From Anoplolepis gracilipes (lineage: Eukaryota; Arthropoda; Insecta; Hymenoptera; Formicidae), in contig NC_132973.1 of the NCBI RefSeq assembly GCF_047496725.1, positions 7,601,233 through 7,665,232 on the forward strand: a stretch of 64,000 bases of DNA, in the 5' to 3' direction. Made by a program: the position numbers and the translations under genes. Each line of letters begins with the position of its first letter. The stretch's first letter is position 1. Of the stretch, positions 36,974 to 51,640 are shown piece by piece. The notes under the pieces are model-generated. The model saw nothing but the letters and a program-made list of their open reading frames with translations. It was not told where the DNA came from and searched no databases.

Positions 36974-39900
36974 ATTGTTTCAATATCAAATTGTACATAA
37001 AATATTGATTATTTGAAAAGTATAGTTTTCCGAAAACGAATAAGGATTCGTTCTCTTTACGTTAGGCAGATTATGTATGTACATACTTGGCTGCCTACGT
37101 GCAATCTGCGGTTCGCTTATTCTCCTTATCATTAATCAACATTGCAAACAGTTTCATTAGACATTATTAGTCGGTTCTCGGTTGTTTCCCGGACACGCAC
37201 GCTATCAAGTCGCGCTGCTTTAATCGACTAACTTATGGCGTCCGACAACGCCACGATTAGAATCTGCATGCGTGATTGTACACGATGTAGTAATTTATCG
37301 TTTATCTGTGCGCGAGGTGTCGATTGCCGGAAAATTGGAAAATTATAGCGATGCTCGTATACAATGCAGAACCATTAACGTTTGACGTTAGAGCATTTTT
37401 ATTATTCTTTCATCTGTTGTAATAAAGCTCTTTAATTTCTTTAATTTCTCTAAAGCTCTTTAAAATAGAAATATTTTACACAATTGTTATTAATAATTAT
37501 AAATATAAATAATTATTTTTCAGAAAAAAATTAGAAAGTTAGTTTAGTCAAAAAGTTATCATTTTAATGAATTCTTTTATTTGTCTCTCTTTTTTAATTC
37601 ACTGAATATTTGTAGAATTTTTACAATTGTGACGAAAAAAATGGCAAGGTTTCTTTCGAACGAAATCTTGCGTGTCAAATTTTATTATTTTAAAATAATT
37701 TATCCAACAAGCAGATATCTGAAAACAGGGAGGGGAAGCAATAACAAGTGCCGAAATTTATCAAAACATGTATAACGATTTATTGAGGATCTATCCAAGC
37801 ATGTTAATTTCTTGAAATGCAGGTACCTACCTATGTCTACTTGCTAGTGTTACATTAGACGCGCAATTTCACTCGAAAAAACCGACCGTACATACGCATA
37901 CGGTCCGTGTCTAATTTAGAGGGAGAACTGTATTTTGTGTCTGGAGTCGCGTTTTTTTTCTTTTTTTTTCTTTTTAATGTTTCTCGCGTCGATCTATCAT
38001 CTTTTTTTCGCCGGCACGATCGGCGTCCTTACGTGGAAATAGACGACAGCTAAAAAAAATGACGATATTCGTCACTTCTGATGGTTTGCTATAATAACGA
38101 TAATCTGTACATTAAGATCTACAAAAGTGCGGACTTAATCTTTCCTCTTGGTCGATCACGCGGAAGGAAAGGAACAGTCTTCGTCGTGGCCTCTTTCGCG
38201 ATCGTGAAATAAAAATGAGATGCTTACATTGCATGATTTTCTCAAGCAAGATCATATAACACATCGATTCGTATAAAATATATTAATGTCTGCTAATTTT
38301 TAAAATTTTTACAATACAATTCTATCTAATTATTTTGTTGATAAATGCTTTGATTATTCTTATTATTTATTTAGCGATCAAATATTATTTGATATTTGTT
38401 AATTGATTTATATATTCAATAATCATCGATTTCACTTCTTCCAGCTCTAATATATTTTTTAATCGATGCATTACATTGCGCGCGACACTATCGTGTGGTG
38501 TAAACGTGCCATTACGAAATTGGTCATCGATCGCGATCGTGCCGGCCACTGCAATAAATCTGCGCGTTCGATCAGCTTATAATAGTTTTGATTGCCAGTC
38601 TTCAATACTTTGTGTGTTTCTTTTGTGTGGTCTTTCTTTCTTTGTCTCATTGCTGTCACGTTTATCTCAAGGCCGAATACCGCGATTGCCGGACGTTCGA
38701 TTAATTTCTCGTTTGCTACATTCAAAATACATCAAAGTTCATGATTAAATGGAAATTTTTCTCAAAATCTATTTTTCATGAGAATATATCACAAATCATG
38801 TTTGTGTAACTTTTATGAAATAAAATGTAATGATATGAATAGACAAAATTTAGTTAATTGTTGAATATTAAAATTAAGACCATATTGAATTTTATTTATA
38901 AAATTATTTTGTTAATTTTGTCTTTCTTTCTATTTAATAAAAAAAAAGTTTGACACTACAAATAATTCATGAAACCATTTTAACGAGAAATCGAGAATTA
39001 AGCCGAAATTCCAGCGTAATGTCTCAAATTATCTATTTTCTTAATTCGGAAAATTTACGCTTTGATTTCACGTCATTCGCGACGCGACTCGTAAATGATT
39101 CGACTCGATTCGCGATAATCGATAATCCAAAAAAGTGAGGTTCGGCTCTCTACAGCGATGCATGTGCATATTATATCGAGAAGTATTGATCGATCGATCG
39201 ATCAACATTCAAGAAAAACTTGCCTTTCCGACGAACCAAACGACAAAAAGGGCAGTTCGCTTTGTTTCGACAAAATTCAATTACTCTAATCACATTTGCT
39301 CAATAACGGGATTATCAGATAAGTGTGTCACTCGATTTGTCGGAATTGGCTCGAAAATTCGATATCTTTAGACGTGATCTCCTTCACGAAGATTTACAAC
39401 TAGTACCAGAAGAAACGTATGTCCGGGACCGATTTCGTTTTCGCGATCGACATCTGAATTCAAATAATAATTAATAGAAAATATTATTCGTCGATTTACG
39501 AAATTTCTTGAAATTTTGAAAATCAGAAAATTGAAACTGAATCTACGTTTTGTTTTCGGAGGAGAAAAAGGAGCCAATGTTTTAATCTTAGATGAATAAA
39601 TTAAATCTGATAAAACTCGTACACCTTTAAGAGAGATTTTTAAATTCTTTAATCCAGTATTAATAATTTATTAGAATATCTTTTCGCGAAATGCTTTCTC
39701 TCTTAGATAGTATTATTTATCCAAGATTGTACTCTTTTCATAATTTTTGCGAAGCCGGCCCCTGACACATAGTGCGTAGACACATCTATGACATGTGCAC
39801 GACGAATTTTCGACACCCGTCGCGATCGACGATCGAGATGGCATATTCATTTTTCACGATCGCGAAGAAAACGTCCAATTTCAAATCTTATTTCGTGGTA

Positions 39901-41504
39901 AAGATTCGATATTGACTGAATTTCTGTGAGAAAAATTGTACAGCTGTAAATTAATCGGGACAGCTGATTAATCATTTACGGTGAGAAATGCATGATCTCG
40001 ATCGCCGAGGGTGACATGATAAAATCTACTTAATTGTGAAAGACACGATTGAATCTATGATTTGAGAGATCGATCTCGTGAGACTCGATAATATCGCGCA
40101 AACAAGAATTTAAGAGATATATTTTTTTCTGTACATTTTATTACATTGCTAATATATGTAAATAATATAAATTTTATAATTCATCAATTCTTCAATTTGA
40201 TTAAATTTATTAATGTAATTGCTTTTTGATGTTTTAAAAATAAAAAATAACCAAACAATTATACTTACTTTATATGTATCAATTTTGATAATCTGATAAT
40301 TTAGTACTAATATTTTTTTACTACAATAATATGAAGAAAAATTTGTTGCTGTTATATCATTGAATACATTGAAAATATTCAATATTCGATATAATAACAA
40401 AATTTTGATAAAAATAAAAGCGCGAAAAATCGTATCTCGAGAATTTCGAAATCGATCGTCTCTCATCGGCTATACACCATTATACGGAGAAAAGACTGAT
40501 ACAAAATCTATGTCCAATCAGAACCGACACATACAGATAGAATAAACTGCATTTAGTCGTTAGTAATATAGCGATTAGCAGTGATTGGTTGCTTCTTTTC
40601 TTACATTACGTAGAAGTAGAACTGTGATAGGCATCGACATTACATTTTTTTCACTTTGTTTCTCTTTACAATTTGTCTTCTATTTACATAATGAGTACAT
40701 TGCATCTCCGTTATGACTTATCGAATCTTATATCACGTGTGTTACGACATAATCTACGGTATAATATCGAGAGATCGTACAGTGAATATCTCGTGACGTC
40801 TTCGCTCGCGAAAAGATGCATTATCGCCAAATAATTTCTCGCGATGTTATCGGCATCGATACTTTTCCTGCCATATTATTCAGTCGGAATATATAATACT
40901 TTATGTAATATGTTATTTTTTTTTCTATGCTACAATATAATTGCTGTACATTATAGAAAATACGAAGAAGAAATATCTATCTGGTCTCCAAATGTTAATT
41001 CTTATCAGAAAAATGTATTTATACTGCTTTAAATTTACTTTTTCTTTTAATCTAGAGAGAGCACACAAGTCTTTTATTTAAAATAATAATTATCTAATGC
41101 TTTTATTTAAAATATAGAAGTACAAATATAAATTTAAAATTTATGTAAAAAAAAAAGCCCGACAAAAATTTTACGTATTTTATGTACTTTTAAGTTTAGA
41201 TTAAAAGAAATTTTATATTTAGGTTGAACAAAATTATAAAAATTACGAAAAAAAAAATTTTTTTCGCTCTTTATTATTTTCATTTAATTCGAATTAATCC
41301 GAATTAAAATTTCGCGACTTCTTGCGTAATTTTTCGTCAAAAAATCAGTGAAGAACCGCTGCGCTTCTCTATCTATTTTATTCCTGATGTTTTTCCGATG
41401 TATAATCATCATTCTAATATTATACAATGTCCATATATAGTGCTGGAACTCTACTAATGTATATTAAATATAACAGCATCGCGATGAGTTGTACTGTTTA
41501 ATAT

Positions 41505-41555
41505 GATGATGATAATAATAATAATAATAATAATTATTATTATTATTATTATTAC
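41505..41555. repeat. (ATA)n/(ATT)n palindromic tract
   Basis: An ATA run turns into an ATT run at the centre, so the tract can fold back on itself. Confidence 0.9.
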
Positions 41556-44536
41556 AATCTCTCTCATCGGCGTCGCTGTTTCGTGAGTCGTCGAAAATAC
41601 AAAAATTACACGGCGGAGATCAGCCTTTCTACATATCTATACAGATATATATTTGTTTATGTATTATTTTAATCTCTCTATCTTCTTTTTATCATTCTCC
41701 AAATTTGCGTGGTACAATATATATGTATGTTACATGTTTCACTCGCCACCATCTCTTATTGTTGCGCGCGAAATATTTTCTTCCTTTTAATATATTTTAA
41801 CGTTACGTCAGAATCGCAGCGGTTTTCGCGCAGTTTCGTGAAAGTTACGAGGTCCTCTTCGCGAGCGATTGGCGTTCGGAATTCGCCTCGAATCGAATCG
41901 GCTAAAGAAAGGAGACAAATGCCATTTATAACATTATACATTAGTGTATAGATAGACTGCCATAATTAATCGCGTGTCATGACAAAATCGATTTCGCTCG
42001 CGATACATAGCATTGGATCGGGAGGTTAAATGTTTCCGTTGTCAAATGTCGAGATAATTAATTAATTTTATAAACAGTGTAATTTAAACAGCATACAGTA
42101 TCACGAAATTTCCTTATTGTTAGTGTAAAATTTCTACAGTGCTATTTTATTCACAGTTTTAATATATTTAAGAATTTTTTAGAACATTTTGTGTATATTA
42201 TTTGTAGGATCTTTAAATGGAAAATTACAATTAATTAGTTAATTTGTTGAAACTCGCTTAATTATTGGGCAGGCTTAATTATCCGTGCACATTTGTGTGT
42301 ATGTCTGTGTTCACATTTGTATGTGGAATGTGTGTAACAATGTGTAAGAAGGCATTGCCAGCAGCAGCTTTTCCTAAGTTACGTTATTTTGGCCGTGAGT
42401 TTAGAGTGGTTCGGGCCCGAGTTGGCTTAAACAAAATTTGCGAATGTGCGCCAATTCTAAGGGGGCCCTTGACATATTACGCACACATATCGACTAAATC
42501 GTAGAGGGACAAATTTCTACGTATAATAATACAATAGTGATGTCTCGACACGTTGAGAAAGGAGAACTCCGTTAGAGATGTACACATACGAATATTATCC
42601 GTAAAGAGGATTAGATGTTGAAAAAGAGTTTGCGTACTCGTTTTTACACCATTTTACATGCACGAGTATACGCTACCAAAGATCGTCAATTCCTATTTAC
42701 AAAGTCGTGCTAACTACACCGGTCTTAACCGTACATAATAATTAGACACACGAGTCCACCGAGAAATTCATTTATTAGTTTTTCAATCACGGATGCGAAT
42801 CTACAAAATCCTGACCGTGATTAAGGAAGATGCTCTCGCGCGATTAATTCCACAAAGTACATTAATATTAAATAATTGATCATTAATTATCTAACTACCG
42901 CAATTAGTTTTACAGTTATATGGTTTATTATCTATGTAAATAAATAATTTTGAACATTAAGAAAATTTATATTTGATTTATAATTGATTTTTTGTATATA
43001 AGATAATTATTATTTCAAATTTATTAATTAGTAATTAATAATTTTATCTCGCATATTTGAGAAATTTTTAATTAATTTTTATATCTTTTTAATTTTGTTA
43101 TATTATTTTCTAAAATATTTACATTAAAAGAATTAGCATAATTTTTCACACCATAAATAAAAATCAATATATCGCTATATAATTGATTGCATTATTTTGC
43201 ATTCGCAAATGCGAGAGCATCGCAGACAAGTCCTACATAGCTCTATTTACAGGACGCACGAAACACCAAGAACGAGAGACACACAGAAGATGAAATCGGA
43301 GGATCGATGATCAAAGATCGAGCGTAATCGCGTTTCTTGTGTCCGAGAGATCCGGTAATATTTATAAAAAATAACGGCACACTCTCCGACGAAGCGTCTC
43401 TGAAATACATATCTTACAACCGCCTTACAATTTGGCGATGATCTCGATTCTTTCGATCGTTATCGCGTCGTTTAAGGCGAATCAGCTCGATCAGCGATCT
43501 TAATAAATCCGGCGTTACTATTCTACACGTATATCGTTCGCGCGAAAAAATAGAACACGTCGCGAGAAGCCGTTCTTGAAATTCGATTCATCGAACCTTG
43601 GCATTTTAAATATATGACGATCGATCTTTCATATCATATCGAGGATCGATCGTTGCCCGAGGTTGGAAGATCAAAACAAAATTGCAAGAAAGACCCCTCC
43701 AGCTCGCGGGCACGCCTAATCGTTGAAAAGTATCTGGATTATTCGCTTTTTTCTATCCACGAGAGCTCTCGAGCGCACCGTGAGCGATGCGTGTCTTTTG
43801 CGAGAGCAAAGAATATCTACATTCTATTTCTACTTATGTACAGCTACGCGATCGTTCAAACGTTAAGACGTTTGAAAAGGCTTCGGGCTACTTTCAAGGT
43901 ACGAAATATCTCCTCGAAATCCTCCGAAGAATCGTTGAGTGTTTATACAGTCGGTTGGGCTCGTCCTCGCTTGTATGTATAGAGTATTCGGTAATAAGCA
44001 TGTCTGTCAATAGAGCGAAAGACTTTGTTGAAAATTAAAGTGTTTAAATTTATTATAATTCAAACATTTTTTACAGTTTTTAAAATTCTGATTAATATTT
44101 ATATAGAATATTTAAGAGTTGAAAGGAAAATAGCATTATTATTTTACAATAATAATTTATTGAATATATATATATATATATTAGAGATTTGTTTTGATTA
44201 AATTTATATTAAAATTCTAATCTTTTATATATATACAATATATATAAAATAAAATTCTAAAAATGTCTTAACATTCGTAATTTTTTCTTATTAATTAGAA
44301 ATTATTCAATTTTTGACAAAAAAATATCACATGTATGACAAACAAGCCTATTATCGAACACCTTGTAGATTACACCGAATTGCAAAATGCTCTGTTAATA
44401 TGCTCTTTAAAAAACATACATATAATAAAAGGTAACTTCGTTCGATTTTACACACAATTTTTTTGTCTTATTTTTGTTTTATTTTTTATTTTAACTTTGC
44501 TTTATTTGACGTGCAACTCTAAATTTTTCCATTTAT

Positions 44537-44650
44537 TGTTTTGAAAGAGCTTTTTAACTATTACATTTGCTTAAACGCAGTTAAACATACACATAATTGA
44601 AATTTTATTCTTCGACATAATCGTTAGTTTCAAAAATTTTTTTGGTCTAA
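44537..44650 (+). repeat. Direct duplicate, copy 1 (partner at 46,175-46,290)
   Basis: TTGTTTTGAAAGAGCTTTTT, AAACGCAG, TACACATAATTGAAATTTTA and TTCGACATAATCGTTAGTTT recur with about one change in eight at 46,175-46,290 in the same orientation. Copies are 1.6 kb apart. Confidence 0.6.
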
Positions 44651-44720
44651 AAATTGAGATTACATTTGGTTTGGCAAATTGAACTTGTTTCATTTTTTCG
44701 AAAAATATTCCTCGTCGCGA

Positions 44721-44906
44721 TTATCTTGTTGTCTCCTCTTTAGTCGTCACGATAAATCTTTTATGTAAATCGTCCTTGGCCCACAGAATCTTTATTGCAT
44801 ATTCTTGCATAAATCTGTCGCGCTTCGCCAATGGCGTAACACATTTCTGCAAAACTTGTATTTCTGTTTTTATTAATGATAAATGTTGATTTACATTAAT
44901 TTGCAT
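44721..44906 (-). other. Possible small terminal exon, unrecognised
   Basis: A 61-codon minus-strand frame with a protein-like charged composition (LIKTEIQVLQKC, AKRDRFMQEYAIKILWAKDD, LHKRFIVTTKEETTR) ends in TAA, and AATAAA follows about 110 nt later at 44,607-44,612. Possible acceptors AAACAG and TTTTGCAG lie inside its 5' part. I do not recognise a family; predicted mostly helical. No partner exon found. May be a relic. Confidence 0.25.
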
Positions 44907-46174
44907 TTACTAATTTATGTACTAATTATTATGTATCAACATTTTGTATAAATATATCAAAGAGAAATAAAAATTTAAATTTGAAATTGCTCGCTTTAGC
45001 TATTATATTTGTTATAGTAGTTTTTTTTTACGGATCTATACGTCGCGATGTTTTAAATGCAGCTCGCAAAACGCACGATTGCACGTACAATGTCTCGTTT
45101 GTATGCTGTTTTATGGTTCGTATGCAAATGCACGGATAAAGGCTTCTTTTGTATCTTTTCGATTTCTTTGCGTCAACCGATTGGTTAATACTTGCTGATC
45201 CTCGAACTTTCACGATCAGTATCAAAAGAATTTTAGAAGAATTGGTAAAAGTCGTATTTCATAAAAATGACAAGTTATCAGCATGGAGTATTAAATTTCT
45301 ATGATAAAAATAACTTGAAGTAATAACAAAATTAAAAAATATATATTTTAAAAAATATAAAAATAATACAAAAAGTGAAATAAGTGACATTTTAAATAGA
45401 TCAAAATTGAAAGAATTAAACTAAATTTTTTAAATTAAGTAAATAATTACATATATAATTTTTGAAATTTGATATATTAGTAGTGAAATTTTTCGAATTT
45501 TTATCATTATTAATTTTTTAAATATTTACTTTAATTTAAAATACTATAAATGCGTTTGCGTTTTTTATTACAATTTGACGAAAGGAAAGTAGATTTAAAT
45601 TTTAATACTTCTAATATCGTGATATTTTGAAAAAAAATGATAAAACTTATCTAACAATTGCGAAATGGACGAAAAATCGAACGAAGTCACATTCGATCTG
45701 AGTATATATATATAATATATATCATACATTTAAGTCGGTTTTCTTTACATATTCATTCATCTATGTACGCACTACCATACTTAAATTGTATCGATGTGTA
45801 ATAATACTCGTATAGTAAACGTGATAATATTAAGGCCTCTTATACAATAGTTACTAACGACAGGTCATCAAAATTTTATCTCAGACCGCTACGATTATAC
45901 TACTGATAGGAAGGCGACAAAAATCGTTTTATTTCATCTCATAGTCCACACAGAACCGCCGAATATCGATCTAATGATTTTCGTGTGCTTTTTTTTTCTA
46001 GAAAAATATACATATACATATTTAAAATGCGAGCACATCGTAAAATCAAATTTTATAATTTCTTCTTGACTGCAAGATTGCGATAAATTATTTGTACATA
46101 TAATTTATCATTAGAAATTCATAAAACATTATTTTTCTACTATTGGGAATTTTTCATTTATCATTATTCTTATG

Positions 46175-46290
46175 ATTGTTTTGAAAGAACTTTTCAACTA
46201 TTAAATTCGCTCAAACGCAGATAAAGATATACATAATTGGAATTTTATTCTCCGACATAATTCTTAGTTCCATAAGTTTTTAGTTTCACT
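46175..46290 (+). repeat. Direct duplicate, copy 2 (partner at 44,537-44,650)
   Basis: Second copy of the segment described at 44,537; contains TTGTTTTGAAAGAACTTTTC and TCCGACATAATTCTTAGTTC. Confidence 0.6.
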
Positions 46291-48383
46291 TTGGAGATGT
46301 CAACAAATCAATAATATAATTCTATATTGGAATGTAAATAAATTTTTTTTTACTTTCTGCAAGATATCAAATATTTCTTAAGATACGCTATCGGCGGATA
46401 TCTATATGTGTCGCGAGAGATTCAAATTATTTACAATTTGTACAAATCCGCGAATTCTTTGACGAATTTAAAAAAAAAAGATCGTCGACCAGACATAATA
46501 TTATTCGCTCGCTACCTTTTTGATCGGCAACAGAATCGTGTGTAGAAGTAATCATCAAATAATTACCTCTGCTATTCGATTTATTTTTTTTATCGCACGA
46601 TAGAGAAATTTGTTTACGGTATAGAAATTTATATCTGTAATGCTTCTTCTGCTGTGATAGAATAAAAATAAAACTTCCGCTAATGAGAGTGCAAGGGACA
46701 TTAACGTGCAAATGGAAGCTGAAACAGATTAATCGATTTTTATTAAATCAATTAATAGGCGAGTAATTCGTGCTTGCTTTTTATATGAACAACGCTAACT
46801 TAAAATTTAAGTAAATGCTAAAAAAGCTAAGAATAAAAATGTGGAGAGGAAGAAGATGCAGGATTAGGTATATGTGCATACAGGATTGTGCCAAATAAAA
46901 AAAAAAGAGAACCATCACTTTCGACTTTTTTTTGCTCTTTCTCTTCCGTAGCAACTTTATTGTTCGGTGCATCTTTCATGCCAACCACTTTCCATAATGA
47001 AAGCATATATTCGCTAGAGTGGAATATATGTAGTCTTATTTATTTTATGTTTTTCTGTCACTTAATTACTCATTATTTCTAAAACGTAGATATCTTATCA
47101 CCTAGCCTCCGGTATCATAATTTATCTTGGTTCTCCCATTGCGAGAAGAACGTCAATAAGATGCGTGTGCGCCTATGTCGTGTTTCAAACGCAATACGCG
47201 TCTATATGTATGCGTGTGTAAGAGGACACACAAGTACGTATACAAATAAGAATGCACAATTAATTTTAATATCGAAATAAAATGAAATACCTGACTGATC
47301 AACTAGAGTAAACTTACATATTTACAAATCTCATCGTTGAAAATTTATTTATCTACTCTTAATAGGAAACATTAATCGCATATTCTTTGTTCTTCTTTAG
47401 TTTTTTAATTTTTACACTAGAAATTGAAATCAGTATAATTTAAGCAAAATAAAATTTCTATTACGAGCGGAAAAATCATCCCCTCGTTCGCGATATAATA
47501 TTCAAGACGTGAATATAATATTAAAATTAATAATTTTTAATTTTATTTACAGTATTATAAGTTCTTCGTATTCAGAGGATATTTCTAAAATAAATAGTGG
47601 ACTTAGAATAATTACAATAATTCGAGATTATCTTACTAAATGTTATTCTATTAACAAATTCATTTTAAAATATTAAAATATTTTCCAAAAAAAATTGATT
47701 CTAAATTAGAGAATTTTATTTTATATTTATTTCAATGAAAATAATTGAAATTATCTAAATTATATTGATTTCAATCGTTACTTTCACACACATGTCAAAA
47801 CACATACGTATCCAATTTTTTCTTAACTTGATATCTTTTCCGCTCGCTTATTCTTGATTGAGTTAAAATTGCAAATCACATTGTGAAAACTTCGAATTGC
47901 GCGTCTTTCTCAGTAACGAATTATATCTCTAAAAATTTATAAAAAAAGTCACTCATGCTTTTTCCTCAATTCTTGTCATTAAATAGTAAAAAATTAGAAC
48001 AATATGGACTATGCGGCCTAAAAAAATTGTAACAATCAACAAGTTATTGAATGAAAATGAAATTATATTTACTACGTCAATATAATGATCTTATAATTTT
48101 TATTTTCAAATATATAATTCAAGAATAATTTTAAGGATATATTTTGAAACTGAATGCTATTTAAATTTCTCAAAAATCTCTCACAAAAAGATCAAAATTA
48201 AAAGAATTAAATTAAAAAATATATATAGTTATATATGTGCAAATAAAAACTGAATTTGACCATTACTCTTATTAATTATCAATTAAAAATACGGAAGAGA
48301 GAAAAAATGAAAATTGTCACTCCTAACTACAATTTAAAGTACTTGCTGATTAGTGGAGCACGCGTTTACGCGTACATGTGTAT

Positions 48384-48419
48384 CTGTGTGTGTATGTGTG
48401 TGTGTGTGTGTGTGTGTGT
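48384..48419. repeat. (GT)n microsatellite
   Basis: GT run with one ATG interruption. Confidence 0.95.
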
Positions 48420-50345
48420 ACGTTGATCATTTATTTATTATCGTATCCGAGTGCTCACAAATCTCTATATTATGCCTGAATCGTATCCGGATTGAAGTTC
48501 CGAAGGAACGTTTATACACGTTGAATAAAGTTTCTTGTAATGGAATCATTGATCAAACATTTCGGCTCTGATATAAATCAAATATTAAATTTGATATCGC
48601 GATAACCAAGTACAATAATCGAGTATTATCTTTGAAATACATAAAATTAAGCAGATTTCTTTGTCATATTATTTACCGATATCTTTTCAATCTAACTGAT
48701 CTTTATAGATAATAATAATACAATATAGATAGATAATAACACAAAGACAAATTAGAGCCAAACTTGCACAAGAGATAATGATACGTACATTGACTTGATA
48801 ATTATTATAAAAATATTGTATGGAGCTAAATATGTCGGACACTTTTCGCTGATATACAATATAATATACAATATATTAATAAAATTGTTGATTTTGAAAC
48901 TAAGTTTTTATCAGATCAACTTTGATTATACATTAAGATCATAGAATTTATTTATCGGTCTTTCAAAAGACGACGCAAAGTCCATTAAAAATTCTCCCAA
49001 GCAGGAATTTACATACAAAACAATAAACAAAGAAAACATAAAAAAAAAGTTGATCTTTCTTCCTGATTATAAACTATTACCTAAATATATATATATATAT
49101 ATGTATGTATTTCAATATCTCTGTGAATTAACTCTAATTTGTTTTTCTGTTATTATTTATATTTTTATGACAGAGAATCTTGTACAATTTTCTTTATTTT
49201 AGATTAAAATTATTGACATTTAATAAAGAGACTGCATTATTGCATATTCTGCAATCACGACAAATATGCTGATAAATTGTAATTTATGTACACGATATAA
49301 ATATGATGATAATCTATTTACAAGTGACGAAATGAGAGAAGCGTGATATGCGCCATACCCCGAAAATGATAAGACGATACGGTACGTTATTATAATAATT
49401 ACAGAGGAGGATCTCGGACGAAAGAAGCGAAAACTCAACGTTGTTACGGAAAAATGTATACTGACTTTTATAAATCACATAATTGTACAGAAGTATACTG
49501 TTATTCACATATAAATCGCATAGAACTTTGTACAAATTACAATTTTGTCGCCGCGTACAACGAAATTTCATATTCAAGGTAAAATTATTACATGATTGTT
49601 TTATATGCGATGATATCCTTTCAATGTTACACTCGAGGGCTCGATTTAAAGGGATTTAAAGTTTGCATTATCGAGCATTCTGCAGTGTTAAACATTTGTG
49701 ACATCACTAATGAAAAAATATGTAATGTTTTATTTGCAGTTTGTATCGACAGGTATCCAAATTAATATTATTACAATAAAAACGTGCAGTGACGATTGCG
49801 TGTCTTTATCAACGATGCTATAATCGTACGTGTACGTTGTGTTATCGCCAGATTTACAGCGGAAGGTGTGTATATTTGTATGCAGGAAAAGTATCTACAT
49901 ATTAAACATAGAAATATTCAAAGAGGATCAAAGAACGCGCTTTCGATTATTCGTTTCGTTGAAATTCTCGAATCAATATACGTCTCGTGATTAAATAGAA
50001 GCACGATCCGTGTTCTCGATCGATGTCAGGCGATGTCCTTGCGAATTAAACAAACATGTTATTTCAATTCTAGAGATGTTATTTTTTTCAAAATGATTAC
50101 AGTCTTTTAAATTTTTATTTTGCCTTTTCAACACGTCTACGTTTATCATTAAAATATATTTTTATTTCAATAAAATTCATCTTTTTATTTTACTTTTTTT
50201 CTGTGCAGTTTTCTACAATTTAAGTTGAATTAGTTTCACAAAGAAAGTAGAGATTTTGCTCCAGAAAGTATTTTTCCCAATTATCTTTTCTTATAATTAA
50301 AAAATAAATTTCGGGTCTATAAATAAATGCAATAAATGCATGAAA

Positions 50346-50414
50346 AATTTAATGTTAAATTAAAAAAATTTAATGTTAAATTTAATAAATTTAATGTTAA
50401 ATTTAATAAATTTA
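50346..50414. repeat. Short tandem repeat, unit about 22 bp
   Basis: AAATTTAATGTTAAATT recurs three times with AATA or AAAA spacers. Confidence 0.85.
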
Positions 50415-51300
50415 AGAAATCCAAATTTATAACTAATAGATACATTTCTTGCGTAAAATGTTTTTGGTCGATTAAAAAAGCGTGAAATAAAGAAAAATTA
50501 GGAGAAATATTTTCGCAAAAAATATTTTTATGAAACAAACTTATGATTAAACTATTACGAGAGATAGACATTTTATATTTGCACACGTTTTGTGTCGCGA
50601 TGACAAGCAGACGCTGATAATCTCTATTTTTTATATAATCGACGAGAGTATCAATATCGGAGAAGCTTTCTCGATCTGAAAGCCTTAGCATACTCTCTTT
50701 CGTAGACACACACATCCTTTCTCTAACCACTTAATTAATTGGCTATAATTAACTTACGCGTTTTCAATCGATCGTCGCGAGCGAATCTGCGTAAAAAAAA
50801 AAAAAAAAAAAAGAACCTATGTGTTTTCTTTTAATCGATGAGAACCAAACGCATCTTCCTAAATTGCGCTACTATCCTACACTTTCCTTTGATTTTGTTC
50901 TAAAGATATTTCTCATCAGAGTGTGTTATCAGAGCTACTACTAGCTATGTATCTAAAAATCTCTTAATCTAAAATCACACTCAGAACGTAATAATATGTA
51001 CCGTGCGCTCTCTTTCAACTTTCTGTACATCTATCGGTCATCCCCAAGTTAAGGACGCCAGACATAATAAAATCAAATAAACAAAATACTAGAGAAAAAA
51101 TGATGCAATTTTGCTGAATTTGACGTTCTGGAATTCGGAATTTCCTACATTTCACGAAGGTATTTTTGCATTCATATTACTGATAAAATAAAATTAAAAA
51201 ATAATGCATACCAAAAAATACAATTGCAAGAGTTTTCGTTGTTGTCGTAATATTTATAATTTTATTTTCTCTTATTATTCGTTCCGTATTATTCATTCAG

Positions 51301-51430
51301 TATTATGTTTTAATACTGACAATAAGTTTATTGTGCTGCTGTTTATTAATAATATTTGATAGTTATTATGTTTTAATACTGACAATAAGTTTATTGTGCT
51401 GCTGTTTATTAATAATATTTGATAGTTATT
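51301..51430. repeat. 63 bp tandem duplication, two copies
   Basis: TATTATGTTTTAATACTGAC opens both units (51,301 and 51,364); the units are identical over 63 bp and a third starts with TATT. Identity implies a recent event. Confidence 0.95.
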
Positions 51431-51504
51431 GTGTGTGTATGTGTTGATACTTTTGGATGTCTCATTTATATTTTCTTTTGATATTTTATTATGTCTCGGC
51501 GCTC

Positions 51505-51640
51505 TAACTCTTATATCCCTAGTCGATTTCACCAATATCGGTTTGAATTATAGCTTCGTCTCTTTTTCTCTTTCAGATTAGAGAAAGAGATGAAGATATA
51601 ATTTGAACCGATGTTGATAAAATCGGCCTAAGAGACATTG
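51505..51640. ncRNA. Long imperfect hairpin, candidate small-RNA precursor or tiny foldback element
   Basis: Left arm 51,521-51,570 (AGTCGATTTCACCAATATCG, GTTTGAATTATAGCTTCGTC) pairs with right arm 51,581-51,630 along about 50 positions with scattered mismatches, several of them G-U compatible, around a loop of about ten bases. Weaker pairing (ACTCTTA with TAAGAGA) extends it to about 135 nt. No expression evidence; a dead MITE is the main alternative. Confidence 0.4.

Larger units (their letters stand above)
35470..44536. other. Intergenic, no supported gene
   Basis: AT-rich with CpG patches at 36,400-36,560, 37,140-37,330, 38,460-38,720, 39,740-40,110, 42,340-42,500 and 43,200-44,010. Contains the 36.9 kb hairpin, a GATC x4 run at 39,188 and an inverted ACGATCGATC pair at 43,617-43,652. 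Frames of 80-120 codons near 43.6 kb have no known motif. Confidence 0.55.

Noticed and set aside
42265..42504. Cys-rich plus frame (VCMSVFTFVCGMCVTMC...)
   Set aside because: Cys residues come from TGTGTGT-type simple sequence; no signal-peptide or toxin-like framework.
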